From Treponema sp. (GTDB taxonomy: Bacteria; Spirochaetota; Spirochaetia; Treponematales; Treponemataceae): a stretch of DNA of 35,206 bases. Where the stretch lies: positions 1 through 35,206 of the forward strand of contig JAILON010000094.1 in assembly GCA_024690865.1 (NCBI GenBank), read 5' to 3'. Position 1 is the stretch's first letter. Each line of letters starts with the position of its first letter. Of the stretch, positions 1 to 7,688 are shown in pieces. Under the pieces are notes generated by a model, which had not been told where the DNA came from, ran no database searches, and was given only the letters and a program-made list of their open reading frames with translations. The position numbers were made by a program, and so were the translations under genes.

Positions 1-331
1 GTGGCATAGACTCCACGGGCATGGTTTTCACCGGCCTCGACGACTTCCTTCCCGCGTTCGCGGACTTCAGCAGGGCATCGCCATACGACTTTACCCACGT
101 CGCGCTCACGTTGCCGCTTGGCGGAGCTGGCGGCGAGGTGCTCGGTTTATTACAGACCGAGCATTCGGGCATCGGCTTCAACCCATTCGTCAACGCGAGC
201 CACACCGACGCTGAGCGGCAACGTGAGCGCGACGTGGGTAAAGTCGTATGGCGATGCCCTGCTGAAGTCCGCGAACGCGGGAAGGAAGTCGTCGAGGCCG
301 GTGAAAACCATGCCCGTGGAGTCTATGCCAC
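1..331. repeat. Foldback inverted repeat, 118-bp perfect arms
   Basis: Bases 1-118 are the exact reverse complement of bases 214-331, with a unique 95-bp spacer (119-213). The left arm is cut by the window edge, so the repeat may be longer. The right arm lies inside the last codons of the Rhs gene. Read on the plus strand, the left arm encodes the same peptide in an open frame that enters from outside the window. A small hairpin (139-146 with 156-163) surrounds the Rhs stop codon in the spacer. It could be a real inverted duplication or invertible segment, or a foldback chimera at an assembly end. The sequence alone does not decide. Confidence 0.9.
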
Positions 332-3300
332 GGCTGTCACGAGGCTCCTTTATGCCGTGGACGGCGGCGTTTTTCCACACATCCATGCCGAGGCCACGGT
401 ACTCCGTGTGGCGTACCCAGCGGTTCAATATGTCAGCCTCCAGTATGCGTCTGCCGAAGCTGTCGTAGGAGTATACGGTATCCTTGGGTGTCTGACGCGA
501 GCCGTCACGTATCTCGGTGACGTGGCTCTCCGACATGCGGTTGCTGTAGTTGTAGACGTAGACCGCTTCCTTGGTACAGAAGCTTTCCTTTATGAGGTTT
601 CCGTCCGCGTCGTAGGCAAGGCGGGCTGTGTCAGCGGCCTCGGTCACTCCGTAGGAGACAAGCCTGTTCTCGCTGTCATACTTGTAGTATACCGTGCCGA
701 GTGGCGTGGTCTTCGTTATGCGGTTGCCGTCAGTGTCGTATGCGTACAGCTCTTCCCAGACTTTCTGTTTGTCCGTACATTCCCTGCCAGACAACTGCTT
801 GAAGGCTTTTTTGAGCGTATCGCCCGTGCTGATGTCCTTGCCGTCCGCGCTGGCGTTCCTGTCGCCGCCCGCGGCCTCATACTCCAGTTTTGCCTTGTTG
901 AGGATGTCACTGCTGAATGGGTACAGGACTTTGGAGACGCGCCCCTGAGCGTCGTAGCCGTAGAGCGTGACAAGCCCCTTCTCGTCCATCGTGGCGAGAA
1001 TCTTTCCGCCCTCACCCCGGTGGACGTACTCGGACTTGACCTCGCCGTTGCGGTCAAGCGTCCTGACGGAGGCAATGCGCCCCGCCTTGTCGTAGGCCGT
1101 CAGCTGGCGCGCACCACCGGCGAAGCTGCGCTCCGTCTCCCGCATGAGAGCATCATACTTGAAGGACAGGCTCACGCCGGTCGTCCTGTCCGTCGCGTGA
1201 AGCAGCTCGCCCGCCCTGCCGTACTCGTAGACGGCATGGTGGATGGGGCTTTTGACCTCGGTGCAGAGGCCCCGCCTGTCGTAGCCGTACTCGATGACCT
1301 CGCCCGTGAGCGGGGACTTCTGCCTGACGAGGAGTCCCGCCGCGTCATACTCGTATTCCTCGGACGTGCGGGGGTTCTCTTCCTTTATGACCGCCCGGTT
1401 CTCGTCAAGGAGAATCCTGTTCGTACTTCCGTCGGGGAAGGTCTCGCCGTAGCTGCGCCCCGCCCTGTCGTCCGCGATGTGCGTGGTTTCCCCGCCGAAG
1501 GAAGTCCGCTCCTTTATGTGGCCCTCTGCGTCGTAGGCAAAGGTCCGTGTCGCCCCGTGGCTGTCAGTCTCCGACACGAGCCGCCCGTATGCGTCATAGG
1601 CCTTCTCGTAGCGGCTTCCCCCGGCCCGGATGAGGGTCTCCTTCCTGCCGTATGCCGTGTACTCGTAGCGGGCTTGCGTCTCCCCGCCAACTTTGACCTC
1701 GGTGAGTCTGCCGAGCGCGTCATAGGAGTATTCCCGTACGGCCCGGGCGCGGGACTTCTCCTCAAGCAGGAGGCCGTCCCTGTCGTAGCGGCGTTCCCAT
1801 GCCGTGCCCTCACTGTCGGTCTTCCTTGTCGGGAGTCCGAGCGCGTTGTACTCGTAGGCCTCGCGGCTCCCGTCGGGGAGGATTATCTCTGAGACCCTGC
1901 CCCAGGCATTGTAGCGGTATGCAGTCTCGTTTCCGTATGCGTCGGCCTCGTCCGTCAGCCTGCCCAAAGCGTCGCGGCCGAACGTGCGGGCATTTCCCTC
2001 GCCGTCGGTTGCCTTTATGACGCGCCCCCATGCGTCAAGCTCGTAGGTCTCCGTGACGGAGTCCCCGCGCGTGACGGTCACCGTCCTGCCGTCGGCGGAG
2101 TAGGAGTAGTGGATGGAAAGACCGCCCCTCTGGAAGTCCGTCAGCCGCCCGGAAATGTCGTACCCGTACAGGCTGGTTCCGTCAGCCGAGCTCTTACTTA
2201 CGAGGAGGCCGCGTATGTCGTAGCTGTATTCCGTCACGTTGCCGAGCCTGTCCGTCGTCTTTTTTACGGAGCCGTCCGGGTTGTAGTCGGCCCGGGCCTG
2301 CTCCTTCCCCTCCTCGCCCGCTGCGGCAAGGAGGCCGAGCGCGTCATAGCCGTATGCGTACAGGCCCCCGTGCGAGGAGCTTTCCGCAAGGAGCCTTCCC
2401 GCCGGGCTTAAGGATTTGGTGAACTCCTCGCCCAATGCGTTGGTCTGCTTCTCAAGCCGACCAAGGCCGTCGCTGTATATCGTGCTTGCCCGCCCCTCCC
2501 CGCTCGTAAGGGTCAGCTCCCTGCCGGCCCCGATGTAGCGGAAAGATGCCTTGCTTTCAGTCTCGTCCTCCACCCTGCCGTCCGGCCCTATCTTCTGTAT
2601 GCGGACGGAGGCAAGACGGCCCGCCCCGTCGTAGGAGAGCAGCTGCCGCTTCTTCGTGCCGTCCCCGGCCGCGCTGGTGGTCACGGACGCAAGGTCTCCC
2701 CTTGCGTTGTAGGTCATCTCCTCGGTTAGGAGAGTCCTGTCCCGCTCCGAGAAAACCCGCTTGGTGTTATGGTGGGACCTGTCGTACTCGCAGTACGCCG
2801 AGAGCTTCCTGCCCCTCTTCCTGTCCGTCTCCTCGACGAGGACGAGGTTCTTCCTGCCGTCGTAGGTCAGCCTCCGCTCAAGGCCGCCCGGGAGCAGGAC
2901 GGTCTCGGTCTTGGCCGTGTAGGAGATACAAGTTTCCTTACCGTCCGGGGATGTCAGCCTGACGATCCGCCCCTGGCTGTCGTACTCGTACTTCTCCGTG
3001 TATGATTCTTCGGTGTTGTCCGGGCCGGACAGGGTGCGCCCAATGCACCTGCCGTGCGCGTCATAGCTGTATGAGATGCGGGCGGTCCTGCCCCCGCGCA
3101 GTGTCTCCGCCATCGTGACAAGGCCGTGCCCGTCGTAGCTGTATTTCGCCACGCACACACCGCCGGTGTGCAGCTCCGTCAGGTTGCCCTTCCCGTCACG
3201 GACGAATTTCTCCGCCACGCCGTCGCGGTCCTTTATGCCGGTCAGCTGGCCGAGGGAATTGTAGCCGTATTCCTCGCTGCTCCCGTCGGCATAGAGGGCC

Positions 3301-5294
3301 TTGGTGAGGTTCCCGTTCTTGTCGTATGAGTATTCCGTCCGCTCCCTGTTCACGATGCGGCTCGTCACGTTGCCGTCCGCGTCGTACTCGTATTCGATGA
3401 CAAGGCCGCCGGACTCCTCCCTCGTAATCCTGCCTTCCGCATCGTAGAGGCTGACTTCTTCCTCTCCCCCGGCGGGTTTGTACGAGAATCTCCGGGCCGC
3501 CGGGTCGTGGGAGAAGGCCATGACCTGCCCCTCCTCGTCGGTAACGGAGGCGACGCGTATGCTGCCGTCCGCACACGGTGTGTATGCGTAGCGCATGGCA
3601 GAGCCGTCGCCCTTCACTATTGCGGTAAGCTTTCCTTCCCCGTCATATTCGTAGCGGGTCGTGTCGCCGTCCGTGTCCGTCATCGCGGACAGGCTTTCGC
3701 CGCTGTAGCCGTAGCTCACGCTGCGGCCGGTCTCCTTTCCGTCCTGCAGGAGGCTCATGGCGGTTATGTGTCCCGCCTCGTCGGACTGTATCTTGGCGGA
3801 GCATCCGGCGGGGGAGATGATTTCTTCTATTCTGCCGTCCGCCCCCCATACGATTCTGACCGCGCTGCCGTTCCTGTCGGTCTCGCCCGCGAGCCGTCCG
3901 TACGCGTCGAATTCCTGTGAAGTTCCGTCAGGGTTCGTCAGGGCGTAGCCGCCTGCCGTCTCCTTGACGGTAAGCAGGCGGGCAGCCCCCGTTCCTTTGT
4001 AGCTCCCGTCCTCAGACTTCTCGAACAGGAGGGGGATGAAGCCGTCCTTCATCAGGACAAGCCTGCCCGCGCCGCACTCTGCGAAGGCCTCCGCCCCGCC
4101 GTACAGGACGTAGCTGTTGCGCCCCTTGTCCCGTTCCGCCGCGGACTGCGCGGCCTCAATCGGCCCCAGTTCCGCCTCCAGCCCCGCTATGGCGGAGTCC
4201 GCCTCTGCCAGTGCCGCCGCTATGTCATCCTTCACCTCCTCGTAGGAGGAGTCCAGCGCCTCTATCTCGGCTTTCTTTGCCTGTATGTCGGCGAGGGCTG
4301 CCTTGAGCTTGCCTATCTCCTCGGAGCGGTCGGCCTCAAGCCCCCGTATGATGCGGGTGTCCAGTCCTGATGTCCACGCGTTCCCAAGGAGGCCGCCTTT
4401 GCATGAGCGGGGGGCGAGGTGCCGCGTCACGGCGTAGCTCCCGCCGAAGGTCCCGAGCGTCAGGTCCGTGTTGGTCTGCCGGTTTACGCCGGAACTTATT
4501 ATGACCGGGTCGCTCTCGGTTTCTTTGACCTGTACTTTAGGCGGCTGTCTGTCTTTCTGCGAAGCTGAGGACACCGAGCTTTGCTTTGAATTTACCCATC
4601 CGGTCTGAGGAATCATGTTCCTGAAACCCGTGACTATGCTGTCAAGAATCCGCAAGCCGCCCTCCGACTGTTTTTTCTGGCTGGCGGAATAATCGTTCTG
4701 GGATGTCTGGAAGATGTTGCTTATTGCCGTGCGGATGGACTGGCATGCATTCCGTATGGAGCTGACTTTCTGACTCCTGCCCCCGTCCCCGGAACCAGAG
4801 CCGCCGCTGCTTCCGCTCCCGCCAGAGCCGCCACTGCCGCTGCCTGAGCCGGAATAGCTGCCGGAGTCGTTCCCTGAAACACCGGAACCAAAATACTCTT
4901 TTTTTGTTACATTACCATTCTCGTCATAGTGGACTAAATAGTCGCCTTCATAGGCGACTGACCCTCCGCCCCCCGAGCCACTTCCAGACTTGCCGGAGTT
5001 GCCGGAATTGCCGCTGCTGTCGGAGTTACTACCAGAGCCGCTGCCGGAGTTGCTGCTTGAACCGCTGTTGTTGCTGCCGGAGCTACCGGAACTGCCAGAG
5101 TTGTTGTTCGAGCTGCTTCCGCTGCTGGAGCTGCCGCTTGAACCGCTGTTGTTGCTGCCGGAGCTGCCAGTGTTGTTGTTTGAGCTGCTTCCGCTCCCTG
5201 AGCTGCCGCTTGAACCGCTGTTGTTGCTGCCGGAGCTGCTGGAGCTGCCAGTGTTGTTGTTTGAGCTGCTTCCGCTCCCTGAACTTTTCGCCAT
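150..5294 (-). CDS. Rhs/YD-repeat protein with Gly/Ser/Asn-rich N-terminus and aberrant C-terminus
   Basis: A 1714-residue YD-repeat protein. Residues 1-185 are almost entirely Gly, Ser and Asn in imperfect repeats, with no signal peptide. Residues ~260-320 resemble the DUF6531 entry domain of Rhs proteins (DPVIISSGVN, then TRHLAPRS). Next comes a short coiled-coil insert (~320-385), then dozens of YD repeats of the GRLTxxxDxxGN / YEYDAxGR type to ~residue 1640. Such repeats form a shell that encloses a toxic C-terminal domain. Here the usual core-ending DPxGxxG motif and a toxin domain are both absent: the repeats stop at RGLGMDVW and the last ~60 residues are read from the foldback repeat. 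The start is supported by GGGAGG 7 nt upstream. No immunity gene is visible. Probably a truncated or orphan Rhs gene. Confidence 0.85.
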   Translation of the reverse strand: MAKSSGSGSSSNNNTGSSSSSGSNNSGSSGSSGSGSSSNNNTGSSGSNNSGSSGSSSSGSSSNNNSGSSGSSGSNNSGSSSNSGSGSGSNSDSSGNSGNSGKSGSGSGGGGSVAYEGDYLVHYDENGNVTKKEYFGSGVSGNDSGSYSGSGSGSGGSGGSGSSGGSGSGDGGRSQKVSSIRNACQSIRTAISNIFQTSQNDYSASQKKQSEGGLRILDSIVTGFRNMIPQTGWVNSKQSSVSSASQKDRQPPKVQVKETESDPVIISSGVNRQTNTDLTLGTFGGSYAVTRHLAPRSCKGGLLGNAWTSGLDTRIIRGLEADRSEEIGKLKAALADIQAKKAEIEALDSSYEEVKDDIAAALAEADSAIAGLEAELGPIEAAQSAAERDKGRNSYVLYGGAEAFAECGAGRLVLMKDGFIPLLFEKSEDGSYKGTGAARLLTVKETAGGYALTNPDGTSQEFDAYGRLAGETDRNGSAVRIVWGADGRIEEIISPAGCSAKIQSDEAGHITAMSLLQDGKETGRSVSYGYSGESLSAMTDTDGDTTRYEYDGEGKLTAIVKGDGSAMRYAYTPCADGSIRVASVTDEEGQVMAFSHDPAARRFSYKPAGGEEEVSLYDAEGRITREESGGLVIEYEYDADGNVTSRIVNRERTEYSYDKNGNLTKALYADGSSEEYGYNSLGQLTGIKDRDGVAEKFVRDGKGNLTELHTGGVCVAKYSYDGHGLVTMAETLRGGRTARISYSYDAHGRCIGRTLSGPDNTEESYTEKYEYDSQGRIVRLTSPDGKETCISYTAKTETVLLPGGLERRLTYDGRKNLVLVEETDRKRGRKLSAYCEYDRSHHNTKRVFSERDRTLLTEEMTYNARGDLASVTTSAAGDGTKKRQLLSYDGAGRLASVRIQKIGPDGRVEDETESKASFRYIGAGRELTLTSGEGRASTIYSDGLGRLEKQTNALGEEFTKSLSPAGRLLAESSSHGGLYAYGYDALGLLAAAGEEGKEQARADYNPDGSVKKTTDRLGNVTEYSYDIRGLLVSKSSADGTSLYGYDISGRLTDFQRGGLSIHYSYSADGRTVTVTRGDSVTETYELDAWGRVIKATDGEGNARTFGRDALGRLTDEADAYGNETAYRYNAWGRVSEIILPDGSREAYEYNALGLPTRKTDSEGTAWERRYDRDGLLLEEKSRARAVREYSYDALGRLTEVKVGGETQARYEYTAYGRKETLIRAGGSRYEKAYDAYGRLVSETDSHGATRTFAYDAEGHIKERTSFGGETTHIADDRAGRSYGETFPDGSTNRILLDENRAVIKEENPRTSEEYEYDAAGLLVRQKSPLTGEVIEYGYDRRGLCTEVKSPIHHAVYEYGRAGELLHATDRTTGVSLSFKYDALMRETERSFAGGARQLTAYDKAGRIASVRTLDRNGEVKSEYVHRGEGGKILATMDEKGLVTLYGYDAQGRVSKVLYPFSSDILNKAKLEYEAAGGDRNASADGKDISTGDTLKKAFKQLSGRECTDKQKVWEELYAYDTDGNRITKTTPLGTVYYKYDSENRLVSYGVTEAADTARLAYDADGNLIKESFCTKEAVYVYNYSNRMSESHVTEIRDGSRQTPKDTVYSYDSFGRRILEADILNRWVRHTEYRGLGMDVWKNAAVHGIKEPRDSRGIDSTGMVFTGLDDFLPAFADFSRASPYDFTHVALTLPLSVGVARVDEWVEADARMLGL
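4976..5290 (-). repeat. In-frame repeats coding the Gly/Ser/Asn-rich N-terminus
   Basis: About three imperfect copies of a ~70-80-bp unit built from tgttgttgttt, gagctgcttccgct and gagctgccgcttgaa blocks. They encode SGS(N)3TGSS-type low-complexity sequence at the start of the Rhs protein. The high identity between the 5161-5232 block and the 5243-5280 block suggests recent unit duplication, so length variation between strains is likely. Confidence 0.75.
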
Positions 5295-5397
5295 ATAACG
5301 CCTCCCATAACGGACCGTTTCAAGTCCTTATATTTTCTTAAATGAATATCCAGCTGGTATGGTTACACAAGAGGTCGGCTGGCCCACATTGTGCAAG

Positions 5398-5690
5398 CGG
5401 CTGTGCTACATTGCCGGAGCGACTATGGCTACATTGCCAGAGCGACTATGGCTACATTGCCAGAGCGACTGTGTTACATTGCCACAGCCTCTCTGCTACA
5501 TTGCCGGAGCCTCTCTGCCACATTGCCAGAGCCTCTCTGCCACATTGCCACAGGCACTCCGCTTATTGCCACGGTCTCTCTGGCTTACTGCCATAGCATC
5601 TCCGGCTTATTGCCATAGCATCCCTGCTACATTGGCACAGCCGCTCTGGCACAGTGGCGGAGGCACGATGCTACATTGTCAGAGGTCCTC
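5398..5690. repeat. Degenerate 22-23-bp tandem repeat array (about 13 units)
   Basis: The 500-bp stretch between the Rhs start and the next gene is dominated by units of the form ttgccagagc-ctctctgccaca. The ttgcc core recurs at 5411, 5434, 5457, 5479, 5501, 5523 and 5545, then continues more degenerately to ~5690. Spacing of 22-23 bp is about two helical turns. Short frames across it exist only because the repeat lacks stops; spacing switches between 22 and 23 bp, so no reading frame is conserved. Two related units appear near 22711-22742. No function recognised. Confidence 0.8.
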
Positions 5691-5730
5691 CCGCACCCGG
5701 ACAGGCCGGACGGCCCCTTCCAATGGAAAC

Positions 5731-5761
5731 AGGGCAGTTTTTTGAAAAAATTCTGTTTTTT
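5731..5761 (+). terminator. Possible AT-rich terminator-like stem followed by T-run
   Basis: A cag arm, a TTTTTTGAAAAAA palindrome and a ctg arm are followed by seven T residues, immediately before the 35-bp promoter element. No convincing plus-strand gene lies upstream, so it may simply insulate the downstream promoter. Confidence 0.35.
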
Positions 5762-5763
5762 TG

Positions 5764-5798
5764 GCCAACGCACTAAAATTCCGTGCGTTGTACTCTAG
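5764..5798 (+). promoter_or_regulatory. Conserved 35-bp palindromic promoter/operator element, copy 1
   Basis: Identical over 35 bp to positions 6893-6927. It contains the perfect inverted repeat caacgcac-N9-gtgcgttg. The 9-bp centre starts with TAAAAT, a plausible -10 box. A protein bound to the palindrome would therefore cover the promoter. It lies 60 bp upstream of a small exported-protein gene. Confidence 0.6.
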
Positions 5799-5858
5799 GC
5801 GCAATTGATAAATTGCATTATAGTTCCTCCAGTTTTTATTTATGAAACGGAGAGTATT

Positions 5859-6236
5859 ATGATTAAGTTGAAGAACATTTTCCTTGTTGCGCTGCTAGCC
5901 TTCGGCACAATCCTGACGGCCACGGGCCTTCCCACCAGCAGCAGCGGCAAGTTCCGCGCGGAAATTGACGCCTTCCTGGCGGAATACGAGGAATTCGTGA
6001 TGAAGGCGGAGGCCGCAGCCCAGAAGAAGGAGAACGCCACGTTTGACATGAGCCACGAGTCCCTTGAACTGGCCGAAAAGGGCGGGGCAATGGAGGACAC
6101 GGACGACTGGACCCTCAGCGACGCGACGAAGTACATGGAGCTGCTGGGACGCTATGCGGTGGCGGCGGCAAAGGTTTCCGACTCCACGGAGGAAATCGAC
6201 CTGGACAACTTCTATCTGAGCGGATTCGCCTTCTAA
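5859..6236 (+). CDS. Small exported protein of unknown function (125 aa)
   Basis: Residues 1-24 (MIKLKNIFLVALLAFGTILT onward) form a typical signal peptide: two lysines and a hydrophobic core. The mature part is acidic and probably helical, with a Glu/Ala/Lys-rich middle (AEYEEFVMKAEAAAQKKEN) and a second helix around KYMELLGRYAVAAAKV. The start at 5859 was preferred over an in-frame ATG at 5805 because GGAG lies 6-7 nt upstream and the signal peptide begins there. The protein shares its promoter element, but no obvious sequence similarity, with the lipoprotein at 6987-7340. No family recognised. Confidence 0.7.
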   Translation: MIKLKNIFLVALLAFGTILTATGLPTSSSGKFRAEIDAFLAEYEEFVMKAEAAAQKKENATFDMSHESLELAEKGGAMEDTDDWTLSDATKYMELLGRYAVAAAKVSDSTEEIDLDNFYLSGFAF

Positions 6237-6250
6237 GAAAGGGTCAGGCC

Positions 6251-6302
6251 ACTTCAGGCCATGGGGCCATGCCCGTCGGGCCGCAACTTCAAGCCATGGG
6301 GC
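6251..6302. repeat. 17-bp direct repeat pair
   Basis: acttcaggccatggggc (6251-6267) and acttcaagccatggggc (6286-6302) differ at one base and are 35 bp apart, in the gene-free stretch after the small exported protein. Confidence 0.6.
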
Positions 6303-6324
6303 AAGCGGCGCTGCCGGGCGGACG

Positions 6325-6360
6325 AAAAAAGGGCGGACCATGCCGTGCATGGTCCCGCCC
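6325..6360 (-). terminator. Rho-independent terminator (minus strand)
   Basis: The stem gggcggaccatg(c) pairs with (g)catggtcccgccc around a 3-nt loop, with a single bulged G. On the minus strand it is followed directly by TTTTTT (6325-6330). It ends minus-strand transcription from the ATPase relic and/or the candidate small RNA. Confidence 0.8.
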
Positions 6361-6409
6361 GTAACGACGGGTACAAGCGCCCGCAGCTTTTGCACTGGCT
6401 CAGATGTAT
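6325..6409 (-). ncRNA. Candidate ~85-nt minus-strand small RNA
   Basis: On the minus strand a promoter-like pair, TAGACA (6438-6443) and TATAAT (6416-6421) with a 16-bp spacer, predicts a start near 6409. The transcript would end at the strong terminator at 6325-6360. No reading frame with a start codon fits. Instead of an RNA gene, this could be a relic of a leaderless gene: 6 nt after the -10 box there is ATA, where an ATG would be expected. It could also merely be the terminator of the broken ATPase gene upstream. Confidence 0.35.
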
Positions 6410-6752
6410 GAATCCATTATAACAGAAAATTGATTTTTGTCTATGGAGCGAAGCGTGCCCTTCGGGGGCAATTCATGGGGATATAGGGGATGTGTTTCGC
6501 CGGCTTGTTCCAGAAGGGCGCAGTTATGCAGTCCTGCGCGCTTGTACAGCAAGCTCGGGAAGGTTGCGCATGGCACGACCGAGCATCGTGTCATCGGCAG
6601 CTTTGCCGCCAGTCGCGTACGGCTGAGGAAATAGGGCTTTCCGTTCTGTACAAGGTCGTAGATGAGGTCAGTCTTGTCAACATAAACACAGCCATCCGTA
6701 CGGAGCGTCTCAAAGTCTGTATGCCGATGGGCATCTTGCGCTTGTTCACCAT
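6400..6752 (-). pseudogene. Remnant of AAA-ATPase-like (DUF1703-type) gene
   Basis: From ATG 6752 the minus strand reads MVNKRKMPIGIQ. After a single-base frameshift around 6714-6718 it continues DFETLRTDGCVYVDKTDLIY, then a stretch up to PYFLSR. This is the characteristic N-terminus of the AAA-ATPase-like/DUF1703 family common in treponemes and Bacteroidetes. The expected PRRFGKS Walker A continuation is replaced by unrelated residues (SRTRLAAKLPMTR), and the rest of the ~500-residue protein is missing. The gene is therefore dead: frameshifted at codon ~12 and truncated after ~60 residues. Downstream bases to ~6400 keep an open frame without recognisable domains. Confidence 0.7.
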
Positions 6753-6758
6753 GGGAAC

Positions 6759-6788
6759 ATTCTAGCACGGGGGCAGGCTTTTTTTCAA
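6759..6788 (-). promoter_or_regulatory. Promoter of the ATPase relic (leaderless layout)
   Basis: Minus strand: TTGAAA (6783-6788), an 18-bp spacer, TAGAAT (6759-6764). Only 6 nt separate the -10 box from the ATG at 6752, so the transcript should begin at or next to the start codon. Confidence 0.5.
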
Positions 6789-6892
6789 CGGATGGGGGCC
6801 GGGGTGCCAGGAGCCGTCCCCACTCCCCCGGGGGCCGGGGTGCTCTAGGGCGCCCGGATGCCGTTTTTTTTCGAATTTCCCGACATTTTCCT

Positions 6893-6927
6893 GCCAACGC
6901 ACTAAAATTCCGTGCGTTGTACTCTAG
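6893..6927 (+). promoter_or_regulatory. Conserved 35-bp palindromic promoter/operator element, copy 2
   Basis: Exact copy of 5764-5798. Here CCGACA (6880-6885) lies 17 bp upstream of the internal TAAAAT (6903-6908), a reasonable -35/-10 pair. It sits 60 bp upstream of the lipoprotein start at 6987. Confidence 0.6.
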
Positions 6928-6986
6928 TGTCGATTGTGAAAACAAGATATGGTAGCCGCACTTTCAGTTCCATAAGGAGTGTTATT

Positions 6987-7340
6987 ATGGTTATCTTTGC
7001 AAAAAAGTTGATGAAGTCCGGCAGGGGTATCCTCGCCGCGATGGGCCTCATGCTCGTGCTCGGGCTGTTCGCCGCCTGCGTCACCAATGCGCCCGTGGGG
7101 GACAGCACCAGCTTCCCCGCCGACAGCAGCACCTACACGATTCTGGGCCGCGTCAGCATCGAGGGTGCCAGCAAGGCCAACGGCTACATGAAGCTGCTGG
7201 AGGAGGCACAGAGGAAATACCCCAACTGCGACGACGTGGTGAACATCGTCGTCGATGCGCATGCGACCTTCTTCCAGAAGATGTTCGGTGGCGGCAACTA
7301 CAACCTTTCGGGCATTGCAATCGACTACAAGGACATGTAG
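6987..7340 (+). CDS. Small lipoprotein (117 aa), YTILGRV family
   Basis: Begins MVIFAKKLMKSGRG, followed by a hydrophobic stretch ending in the lipobox LFAAC (Cys ~31), so it should be lipid-anchored after signal peptidase II cleavage. The mature part holds YTILGRVSIEG, GYMKLLEEAQRKYPNCDDVV, NIVVD and a C-terminal LSGIAIDYKDM. These blocks resemble small treponemal lipoproteins of the TRL-like type (recalled, not searched). The start at 6987 has AAGGAG 8 nt upstream; an in-frame ATG at 6912 falls inside the conserved promoter element and is rejected. It is probably co-regulated with 5859-6236. Function unknown. Confidence 0.75.
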   Translation: MVIFAKKLMKSGRGILAAMGLMLVLGLFAACVTNAPVGDSTSFPADSSTYTILGRVSIEGASKANGYMKLLEEAQRKYPNCDDVVNIVVDAHATFFQKMFGGGNYNLSGIAIDYKDM

Positions 7341-7688
7341 GCCGGCAGGGGCGGCGGGCCAGGTGACTCTTGCAGGCCGTATACAACTTGCGTGCTGTGC
7401 GCCTCTCGCGGCTGTGTGCCTCTCGCAGGAAACATGGCATTGCGGGCCGTGTGCCGTTACAAGAGGCGTGCCATCCGCAGGCCGCGTGCCATTGCGGGCC
7501 ACTGTCGCCCTGCCCCTGTGCCTCCTAGCATTCAAACGCAAAAGAGGCTATACTGATGAAGGCAAGCTGCCGTAAGCCGCGTCATTGCGTGTACCCGGCC
7601 CTGCCGAAGCACGGAATCGACCCACGGCATCATCCCAAGGGGGGCGAACCCTCTTTTTGGAGGGCATCAAACACGAAGGACAGTTTCT
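7341..7688. repeat. Gene-free stretch with degenerate GC-rich repeats, then regulator leader
   Basis: 7341-7520 is built of loosely repeated blocks such as gtgccattgcgggcc, gtgccatccgcaggcc and gcctctcgcggctgtgtg, similar in style to the 5398-5690 array but more decayed. A TATACT box at 7549-7554 may be the -10 of the response-regulator operon, giving a ~130-nt leader. That leader contains a small ccctc/gaggg hairpin near 7650-7665. No gene is seen. Confidence 0.4.

Noticed and set aside
21..1892. Long open plus-strand frame of 623 codons
   Set aside because: It runs antisense through the YD repeats, whose codon bias leaves the opposite strand open. Its first ~33 codons are the mirrored Rhs tail from the inverted repeat. 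No domain is seen.
5398..5690. CRISPR array
   Set aside because: Units are contiguous and degenerate, with no constant repeat separated by unique spacers, and no cas genes are present.
5342..5745. Overlapping plus-strand frames of 75-128 codons
   Set aside because: They are read from the 22-23-bp tandem array; the unit length changes frame, there is no ribosome-binding site and the peptides are repeats of His/Cys/Leu-rich sequence.
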